DNA of 64,000 nucleotides from NCBI GenBank assembly GCA_963831105.1, contig CAWHOS010000003.1:930001-994000 (forward strand), written 5' to 3'. The notes under the pieces were generated by a model. The model searched no databases. It was not told the origin of the DNA and saw nothing but the letters and a program-made list of their open reading frames with translations. This DNA comes from DATFQI01 sp963831105 (lineage in GTDB: Bacteria; Actinomycetota; Thermoleophilia; Solirubrobacterales; Solirubrobacteraceae). Position 1 is the first letter of the stretch. Every line of letters starts with the position of its first letter. The translations under genes and the position numbers were made by a program. This document shows, piece after piece, positions 26,209-34,332 of the stretch.

Positions 26209-26404
26209 CGCCGGCGAACGTCAACTGCTGCTGGGTAGGGGTGTGAGGGTGCCGCCCGCAACGCCTGCTCCCGACGCGAACCTGCAGTTGTTCAGGCTGA
26301 GCCTGAACAACTGCAGACTCGGCGCGGATCGCGGCAGAATCGGGGCGGTTCGGACGCTCCTCCCACCTTCCCCACCCAGAGCTGTTGACGTTCGCCGGCG
26401 CAAC
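26209..26404. repeat. MITE-like element: 18-bp identical terminal inverted repeats around a hairpin
   Basis: The 18 bases at 26209-26226 (GCGCCGGCGAACGTCAAC) recur as exact reverse complement at 26387-26404. Similarity continues inward for some 20 more bases (a CTGGGTxGGG-type segment on both sides). The centre holds the perfect 16-bp hairpin at 26282-26316. Size of 196 bp, inverted ends and no coding capacity resemble a miniature inverted-repeat element. A target-site duplication is not obvious. With 26405-26605 it fills the gap between the sugar transferase and LacI genes. Confidence 0.55.
26282..26316. repeat. Perfect 16-bp hairpin, GTTGTTC family, copy 1
   Basis: Arms 26282-26297 and 26301-26316 pair perfectly around a TGA loop. 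The core AGTTGTTCAG and the TGA loop are shared with the hairpin at 40341-40377, while other stem positions differ in a paired way. It may end transcription of the polysaccharide genes, or be a mobile palindrome. Confidence 0.7.
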
Positions 26405-26430
26405 GCCCCCGAAATGGTGTGGCCAACCGC

Positions 26431-26477
26431 ACTGTACCGATTCAGTCCGGCGGCTACTGTACCGATCAAGTTGATCG
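26431..26477 (+). promoter_or_regulatory. Direct repeats and 15-bp palindrome before the LacI gene (putative operator)
   Basis: ACTGTACCGAT occurs at 26431-26441 and again at 26456-26466. The second copy runs into CGATCAA-G-TTGATCG at 26463-26477, a perfect 7-bp inverted repeat with a central base. LacI-family operators are near-perfect palindromes of about this size. The stretch is clearly AT-richer than its surroundings. Autoregulation by the LacI-type protein starting at 26606 is the likely use. Confidence 0.5.
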
Positions 26478-26499
26478 ATTCAGAAAGGTTCTCACCACC

Positions 26500-26592
26500 A
26501 TGTTTTTCTTCTCCATCGCCGCCGCCGACTCCCGCCGCATGACCCGCTCGCTGGCGCTGTCGGCGCGACCCAAGGCCCCCACCGTCCGATAA
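26500..26592 (+). CDS. Possible 30-residue leader peptide before the LacI gene
   Basis: ATG 26500 opens a 30-codon frame (MFFFSIAAADSRRMTRSLAL, then SARPKAPTVR) ending at TAA 26590-26592, 13 bases before the regulator start. AGAAAGG lies 10 bases upstream. The TTT/TTC run is unusual for this genome. It could be a leader or small membrane peptide, or simply chance in an AT-richer patch. Confidence 0.35.
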   Translation: MFFFSIAAADSRRMTRSLALSARPKAPTVR

Positions 26593-26605
26593 GACCCACC
26601 ACCCC

Positions 26606-27667
26606 GTGGCGCGCAAGGTGACCCTCCAGACCATCGCCGAGCAGCTCGGCGTCTCGCGCACCACGGTCTCGAACGCGTACAACCGGCCGGACCAGCTCGC
26701 GCCCGAGCTGCGCGAGCGGGTCCTGGCCACGGCGGCCGAGCTCGGCTACACCGGGCCGGACCCGGCCGCCCGGCGCCTGCGCTCCGGCGGGCGCGAGGCG
26801 ATCGGCCTGCTGTTCACCGAGTCGCTCGCCTACGCCTTCAGCGACCCCGGCGCGGTGCTGTTCCTGCAGGGCTTCGCCCGCGCCGTCGAGGAGGCCGGGC
26901 TCGCGATGCTCATCCTCCCGGGCTTCGCCGGACGCCCGGCCGCGGCCGACGGCGATCGCCAGGCGGCCGTCCGCGAGGCCGTCGTGAGCGGCTTCTGCGC
27001 CTACTCGCTCCCCGTCGACGACCCCGACCTCGCGGCCGCGGTCGAGCGGCGCCTGCCGCTCGTGGTGGTCGACGAGCCGCGCTCGGGGGCGCACACCTAC
27101 GTCGGGATCGACGATCGGGCCGGCGCGCGCCTGGCCGCCGCGCACCTCACCGCGCTCGGCCACCGCAGCATCGGCATCGTCTCCTTCCGCACCACCGACG
27201 ACCGCTACAGCGGCCCGCTGACCCCCGAGCGCGAGGCCGCCTCCACGTACCCGGTGGTCGTCGCGCGGCTGGCCGGCTGGCGCGACGGGCTCGAGGCCGC
27301 CGGGATCCCGTGGGACGAGGTCGTCAAGGAGGAGCGCGTGCTCAACGCCCGCGACGAGGGCGAGGCGGGCCTGCGCGAGCTGCTCGCCCGCGACCCGCGG
27401 ATCACCGCGGTGCTGTGCGCGACCGACCAGATCGCGCTCGGCGCGATGGCGGCCGCGGCCGAGGCCGGCCGCGCGGACCTCTCGATCGTCGGCTTCGACG
27501 ACATCCCGGCCGCGGCGGCGCGCGATCTGACGACGGTGCGCCAGCCCCTGCTGGAGAAGGGCCTGACCGCGGGGCGGCTGCTCGTCGACCCGCCGGAGGA
27601 CTCCGGGCCGAGGGAGATCGTGCTGCCGGTCGAGCTCGTGCCGCGCGGGTCCACCCGCCCGGCGTGA
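26606..27667 (+). CDS. LacI-family transcription regulator
   Basis: A 353-residue repressor beginning at GTG. The N-terminal helix-turn-helix is canonical: VTLQTIAEQLGVSRTTVSNA, with YNRPDQLAPELRERVLA as hinge lead. The sugar-binding-protein-like core contains LPLVVVDEP, YVGIDDRAGARLAAAHL, LGHRSIGIVSF and SIVGFDDIPAAAARDLTTVR, all typical. The effector is unknown. No sugar transport or catabolic gene adjoins it, so its targets may be elsewhere, besides its own palindromic upstream site. Confidence 0.93.
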   Translation: MARKVTLQTIAEQLGVSRTTVSNAYNRPDQLAPELRERVLATAAELGYTGPDPAARRLRSGGREAIGLLFTESLAYAFSDPGAVLFLQGFARAVEEAGLAMLILPGFAGRPAAADGDRQAAVREAVVSGFCAYSLPVDDPDLAAAVERRLPLVVVDEPRSGAHTYVGIDDRAGARLAAAHLTALGHRSIGIVSFRTTDDRYSGPLTPEREAASTYPVVVARLAGWRDGLEAAGIPWDEVVKEERVLNARDEGEAGLRELLARDPRITAVLCATDQIALGAMAAAAEAGRADLSIVGFDDIPAAAARDLTTVRQPLLEKGLTAGRLLVDPPEDSGPREIVLPVELVPRGSTRPA

Positions 27668-27671
27668 GGGC

Positions 27672-28388
27672 CTAGGGGACGGCCTCGGGGCCCTTGTCGA
27701 TGTAGGCCGTGCGGAAGGTCCGCAGCGCGTCCCACGTGGTGTCGTCCAGCTTGGGGCAGGTCACCGAGTGGCCCCAGGCGGTCGCGGCCACGGCCGCGTC
27801 CATCCCGGTCGTGTTCTCGAACAGCAGCATGTGGTAGCCGTCCGTCTCGCCGAGGAAGCCCTCGAGCTTGGAGACGTCCTCGGCCGAGGTGCCTTCCTTG
27901 TACTGCACGTCGATCCGGCCGTGCTCGAGCGTGTGGACGAGCATGCCGAGCTTCGGCGTGTCGCCCGCGTTGTAGATCCCGTCCTCGTACCAGTCCGGGT
28001 TGTGGTTGCCCGAGGTCGGCGGGTTCGTCTTGTAGTCGGAGGCCTTGAACTCCTTGTCCTCGTGCGTGGAGCCCTCGATCTCCGGGTTGGACAGCTCGCA
28101 GCCCGCGGCCTTCGCGGCGGCCTTGAGGTCGCCCGACTTCTGCTCGGGCAGCTTGACGTCCGAGGCCACCTCGCTCGGGTCGGACGGGTTGCCGGGCCCG
28201 CCGCCGTCGTCCCCGCCGAGCACGCCGAGCGCGAGCACCGCGACGATGCCGCCCACGGCGGCGAGGGCGAGCAGCCCGCCGAAGACGAACTGGAGGCGCT
28301 TGCGGCGCGCGGCCGCCTTGCGATCGGCCTCCTCGCGCGCCAGGCGCTCCTGGCGCCGCTTCTCCTTTTCCTCCTGCCGGTGGGCCAC
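27672..28388 (-). CDS. DUF3105 membrane-anchored protein
   Basis: About 238 residues from GTG 28388. A charged cytoplasmic N-terminus (AHRQEEKEKRRQERLAREEA) leads to one membrane span (LQFVFGGLLALAAVGGIVAV) and an outside domain. That domain carries the DUF3105 pattern: YKTNPPTSGNHNPDWYEDGI and LVHTLEHGRIDVQY, with conserved His. Function is unknown. A longer reading to 28448 would run over the csoR promoter and start codon, so the later start is preferred. It diverges from csoR. Confidence 0.82.
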   Translation of the reverse strand: MAHRQEEKEKRRQERLAREEADRKAAARRKRLQFVFGGLLALAAVGGIVAVLALGVLGGDDGGGPGNPSDPSEVASDVKLPEQKSGDLKAAAKAAGCELSNPEIEGSTHEDKEFKASDYKTNPPTSGNHNPDWYEDGIYNAGDTPKLGMLVHTLEHGRIDVQYKEGTSAEDVSKLEGFLGETDGYHMLLFENTTGMDAAVAATAWGHSVTCPKLDDTTWDALRTFRTAYIDKGPEAVP

Positions 28389-28414
28389 GAGCGGGGCAGG
28401 GTAGCAACGGACCG

Positions 28415-28433
28415 TACCCCCACCGGGTATAAT
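28415..28433 (+). promoter_or_regulatory. CsoR-type operator overlapping a -10 box
   Basis: TACCC-N5-GGGTA at 28415-28429 is a perfect inverted repeat of the G/C-tract type bound by CsoR/RcnR repressors. TATAAT at 28428-28433 overlaps its right edge and lies 9 bases before the csoR start. A repressor bound here would cover the promoter, and would also sit upstream of the divergent DUF3105 gene. Confidence 0.65.
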
Positions 28434-28442
28434 CCACAGACC

Positions 28443-28721
28443 ATGCACGCAGACTCACGCGCTCTTCACAATCGCCTGCGCCGGATCGAGGGCCAGGTCC
28501 GCGGCCTGCAGCGGATGGTGGACGAGGACGCCTACTGCGTCGACATCCTCACCCAGGTGGCCGCCGTCCAGACGGCGCTCGAGCAGGTCGCGGTCAACGT
28601 CCTGGACGGGCACGTGCGCCACTGCGTGGCCGACGCCGTGGCAGGCGCCGACGAGGGCGCCGCGGACGCGAAGCTCGACGAGCTGATGACGGCCGTCCGC
28701 CGCTTCGCGAAGGTCCGCTAG
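28443..28721 (+). CDS. csoR: CsoR-family copper-sensing repressor
   Basis: A 92-residue, all-helical repressor (DUF156). The family start RLRRIEGQVRGLQRMVDED is intact. The Cu(I) ligand set of CsoR is present as Cys32 (AYCVDIL), His57 and Cys61 (DGHVRHC), rather than the changed sets of RcnR or FrmR. It would release its operator on binding Cu(I). No copper ATPase or chaperone is in the window, so the controlled efflux genes are elsewhere or it controls only its neighbours. Its stop shares CTAG with the opposite gene. Confidence 0.93.
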   Translation: MHADSRALHNRLRRIEGQVRGLQRMVDEDAYCVDILTQVAAVQTALEQVAVNVLDGHVRHCVADAVAGADEGAADAKLDELMTAVRRFAKVR

Positions 28722-29569
28722 CCGGAGGCGCGGCGACCGCGCGCGGGCCGGCGGGCCGGCTTGGGGCGCCAGCAGTCGTCGATGAACTCGGCGATCTCGC
28801 CAGTCAGCCGCTCGGGCGCGAGCCGCAGCTCGAGGATCGAGCTCGCTTGCAGCAGCCGCCCGTTCGGCAGCTCCTCCGCGAGCATCCCGGCATCCGAGAA
28901 GGGATGGACGATGTCGAACTGGTGGCCGATCACCAGCGCCGGCGTCTCGAACGTGCGCCGCTCGGTGCGGTGCGGGGCGGTGCGCCCGAAGAACAGGCCC
29001 TGCAGGACCGCCGCGCTCGGCTCGGGCCGCTGGCGGACGGTGTCGAGCACGTAGTCGAGCGGATCGGGGAGCGGCGGGACCCGCCGCGTGACCGCCGACA
29101 GCAGCCGCATCGCCGGCGCGCCGACCGTCAGCGCGAGCATCAGCGGCGTGAAGGCCAGCGCGCAGCCCAGCAGCGCGTGGTCGAGCACGGGCATCTCGAT
29201 CACCATCCCGCGCAGGCGCTCCGGCGCCAGCGAGGCGGCCTCGAGCGCCGTGTTGGCGCCGAGCGACGTGCCCAGCACCACCGCCTCGTCGACCTCGAGG
29301 TGGTCCAGCAGCGCGATCACCTCGGCGCCGAACGTGGTCATCGAGTAGCGCCACATGTCCGGCGGGCGATCGGAGCGGCCGTGGCCGAGCAGGTCGATCG
29401 TGATCGCCCGGTTGCCGCGGTCGGCGAGCGCCTGCGCGAGCTCCGCGTGCATGCGCTGGCTCAGCAGCAGGCCGTGCACGAGCACGATCACGCGCGGGCC
29501 CTCGCCGTAGGTCGTGTAGGCGATCCGGTGGCCGCCCAGGGTGAAGGTGCTCTCGACGGGTTGGGGCAT
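28718..29569 (-). CDS. Alpha/beta-hydrolase
   Basis: A 283-residue alpha/beta-hydrolase without signal peptide. The oxyanion region is VIVLVHGLLLSQ, the nucleophile Ser lies in VLGTSLGANTAL (GxSxG), and TIDLLGHGRSDRP marks the strand before it. The usual His near the C-terminus is not obvious; candidates are in IGHQFDIVHPFSD. It may be an esterase or lipase-like enzyme. Substrate unknown. Confidence 0.85.
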   Translation of the reverse strand: MPQPVESTFTLGGHRIAYTTYGEGPRVIVLVHGLLLSQRMHAELAQALADRGNRAITIDLLGHGRSDRPPDMWRYSMTTFGAEVIALLDHLEVDEAVVLGTSLGANTALEAASLAPERLRGMVIEMPVLDHALLGCALAFTPLMLALTVGAPAMRLLSAVTRRVPPLPDPLDYVLDTVRQRPEPSAAVLQGLFFGRTAPHRTERRTFETPALVIGHQFDIVHPFSDAGMLAEELPNGRLLQASSILELRLAPERLTGEIAEFIDDCWRPKPARRPARGRRASG

Positions 29570-29613
29570 CGCGGCGAGTGTACGGTCGCGGGCGGCCCCA
29601 TACTCCCGGTTCG

Positions 29614-30478
29614 ATGAGCGTCAGCTATCGGGCGATGAAGGAGGCGGACCTGCGCCCCGCGTTCGACCTGCAGATGAGGTCGTTCGTCGACCTGGACCGC
29701 CGCCGCGGCGTGAACGACGTGCCGCCGCCGCCGGACCCCGCGATCGCGCTGGTGCGGTTCCGCCGGCTGCTGGAGACCGACCCGGGCGGCGCCTGGGTGG
29801 CCGAGCGCGACGGCGCGCTCGCCGGTGTCGCGATCGCCCTGCTGCGCGAGGGTCTCTGGGGCCTGTCGCTGCTCGTCGTCGATCCGGCGGCGCAGGGGGA
29901 GGGCGTGGGCCGCGAGCTGCTGGCGAGGGCCTGGGCCTACGGCGAGGGCGCGCGCGGGCACGTGATCCTGTCCTCCTCGGATCCCCGGGCGATCCGCGCC
30001 TACGCCCGCCTCGGGCTCGAGCTCCACCCGGCGATCGCGGCGAAGGGCGCGCCCCGGGTGAGCGCGCCGGGCGGACGGCGTCCGCCCGGGCGGACCGGAC
30101 GACCTGGCGCTCACGGAGGCGGTCGACCGCGAGGTGCGCGGCGCGGCGCACGGGGGCGACGTGCTCGCCATGCTCGCCGGCGGCCACGAGCTGCTCGTGG
30201 CGCCCGGACGGGGCTACGCGATGCGGCGCGGCGGCGAGCTGCGGCTGCTCGCGGCGCGCGACGACGCCACGGCCCGCGAGCTCCTGCGCGCGGTGCTCGC
30301 CCGGATCGCGGACCGAGGCGGGCGAGCGGACGTGCAGTTCGTCACCGCACGCCAGCAATGGGCGATCGACGTCTGCGTCGAGGCGCGGCTCGAGCTCGAG
30401 CCGGACTGCGGCTGCGTGTTCACCGGCGGCGACGTCGGGCCGTTTGCACCGTACCTCCCCAGCGGGGCGTACCTGTAG
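29614..30478 (+). pseudogene. GNAT acetyltransferase with extra C-terminal domain, one-base insertion
   Basis: Residues 1-150 form a GNAT domain: YRAMKEADLRPAFDLQMRS, then LSLLVVDPAAQGEGVGRELL (acetyl-CoA loop QGEGVG) and SSSDPRAIRAYARLGLE. Within GGG at 30069-30071 one base seems extra. In the restored frame it continues as ADGVRPGGPDDLALTEAVDR to a second half ending DCGCVFTGGDVGPFAPYLPS, about 287 residues in all. The second half looks like a degenerate GNAT repeat. Acceptor unknown. Confidence 0.78.
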
Positions 30479-30516
30479 CGTTGACACGTCGTCACCTGAG
30501 GAGGAACGAAGAACAC

Positions 30517-31401
30517 ATGGCCAAGCATCCGCGCTCGCTGAGCGGCAAGACCGTCGTCGTCACCGGCGGCGCCCGCGGCATCGGGCGAGCGATAACGGAG
30601 GCTCTGATCGCCAAGGGCGCCCGCGTCGCGATCGGCGACGTCGACCGCGAGGCGGCGGAGCGCACCGCGGCCGAGCTCGGCGACGCGGTCGTCGGGCTCC
30701 CGCTGGACGTCACCGACCTGACCGGCTTCACCGCCTTCCTCGACGACGTCGAGCGCCGCCTCGGCCCGCTCGACATCCTCGTCAACAACGCGGGGATCAT
30801 GCCGATCACGCCGCTCGAGGACGAGTCGCACGCCAGCATCACCCGCCAGCTGGAGATCAACCTGCGCGCCGTCATCCACGGCACCCAGGAGGCCATGCGC
30901 CGGATGCGCCCGCGCGGCACCGGCCACATCGTCAACATCGCCTCGCTGGCCGGCAAGGCCGGCTATCCCAACCTCGCGACCTACGCGGCCACCAAGCACG
31001 CCGTCGTCGGCCTGTCCGAGGCCGTCCGCTTCGAGCTCAAGGGCTCGGGCGTCGAGGTCTCGTGCGTGATGCCCGGGATCGTCAACACGGAGCTCTCCAG
31101 CGGCATGCAGGAGGCGCGCGGCGTCAAGAACCTCACGCCGCAGGAGGTCGCCGGCGAGGTCGTCGGGGCGCTCGAGATCCCGCGCTTCGACGTCTACGTC
31201 CCGCGCTCGACCGGCCCGCTGCTGAAGGTCGCCGGGATCCTGCCGCGGCGGGCGCGCGAGGCGCTCGCGCACGTGATGAAGGCCGACGAGGTCGCCGTCG
31301 CGGTCGACAGCTCCCAGCGCGCCGCCTACGAGTCGCGCGTCGCCGCGAGCGGCCCGACCGCCGACAAGGTGGCCGAGGTCCAGGAGCGCTCCGCCGCCTA
31401 G
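30517..31401 (+). CDS. Short-chain dehydrogenase/reductase
   Basis: A 294-residue classical SDR. The NAD(P)-binding motif is VTGGARGIGRAI (TGxxxGIG), NNAG is in ILVNNAGIMPIT, and the active site has Ser in VNIASLAG and YAATK (YxxxK). An Asp in AIGDVDREA after strand 2 suggests NAD(H) preference. The C-terminal 40 residues extend past the normal fold. GAGGAGG lies about 12 bases before the ATG. Its stop shares CTAG with the dehalogenase-like gene opposite. Substrate unknown. Confidence 0.92.
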   Translation: MAKHPRSLSGKTVVVTGGARGIGRAITEALIAKGARVAIGDVDREAAERTAAELGDAVVGLPLDVTDLTGFTAFLDDVERRLGPLDILVNNAGIMPITPLEDESHASITRQLEINLRAVIHGTQEAMRRMRPRGTGHIVNIASLAGKAGYPNLATYAATKHAVVGLSEAVRFELKGSGVEVSCVMPGIVNTELSSGMQEARGVKNLTPQEVAGEVVGALEIPRFDVYVPRSTGPLLKVAGILPRRAREALAHVMKADEVAVAVDSSQRAAYESRVAASGPTADKVAEVQERSAA

Positions 31402-32279
31402 GCGGAGCGCAGCCAGTCCGCGATCAGGGAGCCGACCAGGGCTCCCTGGTCCTCCTGGAGGAAGTGCCCGGCGCCGTCGATCACGCGCGGCGCCGGCCAC
31501 CCCAGCGCGCCCGCGAGCGCCTCGCCCGCCTTCACGGGCAGCACCGGGTCGCTGTCGCCCCACAGCACCAGCGCCGGCCTCGAGTCCTCGCGCAGCGCCG
31601 CCAGCGTCCGCCGGCCGGCCTCCGCGCCGGGGTCGTCGGGCTGCAGCGGCAGGATCGCCGGGAAGGCCCGCGCGCCGGCCTTGGCCGCCTCGCTCGGGAA
31701 CGGCGCGTCGTAGGCGGCGGCGACCTCGTCGCCCGGGTCGGTGGCGCACGCGCGCCGCACGAGCAGGCTCACCGGCAGCTCCTCGACGCGATCGACGAAC
31801 TCGCGGAAGGCGTGCCAGTTCTCGCTCATCGGCTGCTCGCCGGTGAACACGCCCGTGTCCATCAACACGAACCGGTCGACGCGGTCGGCGAGCTCGGTCG
31901 CCACGCGCAGGCCGATCGGCCCGCCCCAGTCGTGCACGACGAACGTCGCGCCGCGCAGGTCGAGATCCTCGACGAGCGCCGTCGCCGCGGCGACGTGGCG
32001 GTCGTAGGAGTACCAGTCCTCGTCGATCGGCTTGTCGGAGCGCCCGAAGCCGGGCAGGTCGGGCAGGATCGCTCGAAAGCCCGCCTCGAGCACGGGCGGC
32101 GCGACCTTGCGCCACAGGAAGCTCCAGGTCGGCTCGCCGTGCCAGAACACGACGGGCGGGCCGTCGCCCTCGTCGACGTGGGCGAGCCGCAGCCCGTCCC
32201 ACTGGCGGTAGTGCGGCTGCCAGGGGAAGTCCGGCAATCCCTCGAGCAGCACATCCGGCGTGCGGATCGCGTCGGTCAC
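31398..32279 (-). CDS. Haloalkane dehalogenase-like alpha/beta-hydrolase
   Basis: A 293-residue protein close to haloalkane dehalogenases of the DhlA (HLD-I) type. It has HGEPTWSFLWRK after strand 3, nucleophile Asp117 in VVHDWGGPIG with halide-binding Trp118 next to it, acid Asp244 in LWGDSDPVLP, and base His272 in GAGHFLQED. Using Asp rather than Ser as nucleophile separates it from esterases. A cap-domain Trp (ENWHAF) may be the second halide ligand. The GTG start overlaps the stop of the transglycosylase-type gene. Actual substrate is not predictable. Confidence 0.85.
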   Translation of the reverse strand: MTDAIRTPDVLLEGLPDFPWQPHYRQWDGLRLAHVDEGDGPPVVFWHGEPTWSFLWRKVAPPVLEAGFRAILPDLPGFGRSDKPIDEDWYSYDRHVAAATALVEDLDLRGATFVVHDWGGPIGLRVATELADRVDRFVLMDTGVFTGEQPMSENWHAFREFVDRVEELPVSLLVRRACATDPGDEVAAAYDAPFPSEAAKAGARAFPAILPLQPDDPGAEAGRRTLAALREDSRPALVLWGDSDPVLPVKAGEALAGALGWPAPRVIDGAGHFLQEDQGALVGSLIADWLRSA

Positions 32280-33763
32280 GGACTGGGTTTTATCCGGTCG
32301 AGCAGCGGCAGCAGCGCCTCGGCCTCCGAGGAGACCGTGACGTGGATGGCTGCGGGCTCCCGCACCCAGGTGATCCCGCCGAGCACGGCCAGCCTGTCGA
32401 GCACGTTCTGGAACGCGAGCGCCTGGCGGCGCGAGACGTAGGTGCGGTCGACGTCGAACGCCCAGCCCGTCGTGTGCAGCGAGAAGTTGCGCGTCGCCTC
32501 GCGGTTGCCCTTCACGAGCTCGCGCTGGTAGGCCTCGTCGCGCACGGTCGAGGTGATGGTCAGCGGGCCGTCGCCGCTGAGCTCGCGCACCTGGGCGCCG
32601 ATGTAGAGCGCCATCGCGAGCGCCTCGGGGCGCAGCCCGCGGTACAGCCCGGCCGGCTGCTCGAGCCGCCCCGCCAGCTCGCCCATGCGCGCGTCGCGCT
32701 TGAGCCCCGTGACCGCGGGCCGGTCGGGGAGGGCGACGATGTCCTCGTCGTCCCACGCCGCGCGCAGCTGGCCGGGGTCGGCGAACTGCGGCACCGAGCC
32801 GGGCGGGTGCAGGACCTCCTCGGCGGAGCCCTTCGCGCCGTGCAGCGCGATCAGCCGCTCGAGCTCCGTGCGGTCGTCGCGGTACAGGCGCATGATCTCC
32901 CGCCCCGCGAGCACCTTCCAGTAGTAGTTGGAGGAGTCGTCGCCGAGCTTCAGCAGCCTCCCGTACGCGTCGGGGTGGCGGTTGAAGCTGGAGTCGAAGT
33001 AGACCTCGGGCCAGCCCGAGCTCTCGCCGAACGCCCGCAGCACCCCCTGGAGGTTGCCGATCCCCATGTGGTAGCTGACGAACGCGTAGTCCTCGCGGCC
33101 GAGCGTCTCGCGGGCGAGCTTCAGGTAGCGCGCCGTGGCCTCGAGCGACTTGGCGCCGTCGAAGCGCTCGTCGACCCGCGCCCGCTCGGCACGCAGCTCG
33201 CGGACCTTGTCCTCGTGGCCGCGCGAGCGCTCGCGGTCGATCCGGCGGCCGAGCCGGGCGCTGCTGCGCGTGTCGACCTTCATCTCGAGCAGGTCGGTCG
33301 CGGTGCCGGCCAGGATCTGGGTGAGCCCGACGGCGCCCTCGATGCCGTTGGGGGTGATGGCGTCGTCGCGGCCCGCGCTCTCGAGGAAGACGAGCCCCTC
33401 GAGCGTGTCCGGGTTCACCCCGGCGGCATCGGCGGCGTCCTCGATCCGCGGCCGCCAGCGGTCGACGCGCTCCGCGCTCTCGGCGACCCCGCCGGGCGAG
33501 AGCGTGTAGAGCAGGTGGCTCGTGCCCTTCGCGGCGCGCGAGACGAACTCGTCCTCGCGCTCGGGGTCCCAGGCGAAGGGGTCCGGCAGGCCCTGCTCGT
33601 CCTCGCCGCCCGGGGCCGGCGCGACGGTCGGGATCCCGCCCGGCGTGCGGTCGCCGAGGCCGGCGATCCCGAGGATCCCGACGGACGTGAGCAGGACCGC
33701 GGCCAGCACCATGGCGATGCGGAGCCGGGCCCGGTGCGGGCCGGAGCGGAGCGCGGGTGGCAC
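32276..33763 (-). CDS. Lytic transglycosylase / peptidase-like two-domain cell-wall protein
   Basis: A 495-residue exported protein with an N-terminal signal anchor (IAMVLAAVLLTSVGILGIAG). Residues about 110-230 form an SLT lytic transglycosylase domain, catalytic Glu in LEGLVFLESAGRDDAITPNG and GAVGLTQI. The C-terminal third has TSTVRDEAYQRELVKGN, LHTTGWAFDVDR and IHVTV, the His/Asp pattern of DUF5715/VanY-like peptidoglycan peptidases. One protein could therefore cut both glycan strands and peptide stems. It overlaps the dehalogenase-like gene by GTGA; a functional link is not evident. Confidence 0.83.
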   Translation of the reverse strand: MPPALRSGPHRARLRIAMVLAAVLLTSVGILGIAGLGDRTPGGIPTVAPAPGGEDEQGLPDPFAWDPEREDEFVSRAAKGTSHLLYTLSPGGVAESAERVDRWRPRIEDAADAAGVNPDTLEGLVFLESAGRDDAITPNGIEGAVGLTQILAGTATDLLEMKVDTRSSARLGRRIDRERSRGHEDKVRELRAERARVDERFDGAKSLEATARYLKLARETLGREDYAFVSYHMGIGNLQGVLRAFGESSGWPEVYFDSSFNRHPDAYGRLLKLGDDSSNYYWKVLAGREIMRLYRDDRTELERLIALHGAKGSAEEVLHPPGSVPQFADPGQLRAAWDDEDIVALPDRPAVTGLKRDARMGELAGRLEQPAGLYRGLRPEALAMALYIGAQVRELSGDGPLTITSTVRDEAYQRELVKGNREATRNFSLHTTGWAFDVDRTYVSRRQALAFQNVLDRLAVLGGITWVREPAAIHVTVSSEAEALLPLLDRIKPSP

Positions 33764-33811
33764 GCCTCAACAGGCTGGCACACCGGCTCCCGCGCTCCGG
33801 CCCGGCGCGGG

Positions 33812-34135
33812 TCAGTCGTCGCCGCCGCCGTGCTCGCCGCCGCCGCCCGAGCGCTCGACCTCCAGCGCGACCCAGCGGCCGTTGGAGCGCCGCACGGTGG
33901 CCTCGATCCGGGTCATGCCCTTGCGCAGGCCGGAGAAGCCCGCGACGCGCTCGTAGCGGGTGCGCGAGGTGACCTTGATGCGGATCGTGCCGCGCTCCGA
34001 GTCGTGCAGGCGGAAGGTGCGGTTGTCGCGGTTGACGGACACCACGGTGCCCTCGTACTCGGTGGCCGCGGACGCGGTGGCGGGTGCGGCGAGGGCCACG
34101 GCGGTGACGGTGGCGATCATGGCGAAGCGCTTCAT
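33812..34135 (-). CDS. Small secreted protein (DUF5666-like)
   Basis: A 107-residue protein with a signal peptide (RFAMIATVTAVALAAPATAS, cleavage near ASA-AT). A small beta domain follows (TEYEGTVVSVNRDNRTFRLH, IRIKVTSRTRYERV), similar in style to DUF5666 OB-like modules. The tail is Gly/His-rich (GGGGEHGGGDD) and might bind metal. ATG 34135 has GAGGAGG 7 bases upstream, which decides the start over a longer frame to 34192. Confidence 0.75.
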   Translation of the reverse strand: MKRFAMIATVTAVALAAPATASAATEYEGTVVSVNRDNRTFRLHDSERGTIRIKVTSRTRYERVAGFSGLRKGMTRIEATVRRSNGRWVALEVERSGGGGEHGGGDD

Positions 34136-34225
34136 TCGGACGGCCTCCTCGGCTGGTCGGTGTACGACCGAGCATCCCCACGCTGCAGGCAACGCGGGGG
34201 AAGCTCCGGGTTAAGAGCCCGCCAA

Positions 34226-34276
34226 GGAATGCGGGCCGCCTTGGTGCGGCCGCCCGCACCACCATCCGGGGTGGTG
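34226..34276. other. Two short hairpins in the divergent gap
   Basis: GGCCGC and GCGGCC around 34233-34250 can pair, and GCACCACC/GGTGGTGC at 34255-34276 form an 8-bp stem. They lie between the secreted-protein gene and the FAD oxidase gene. They could be 5' leader structures; nothing ties them to a known riboswitch. Confidence 0.3.
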
Positions 34277-34332
34277 CCTCCGCGCGCACCGTGGAGATGT
34301 CCGCAGTGCCCGGGGGACGGTGCGCCGGGAGC

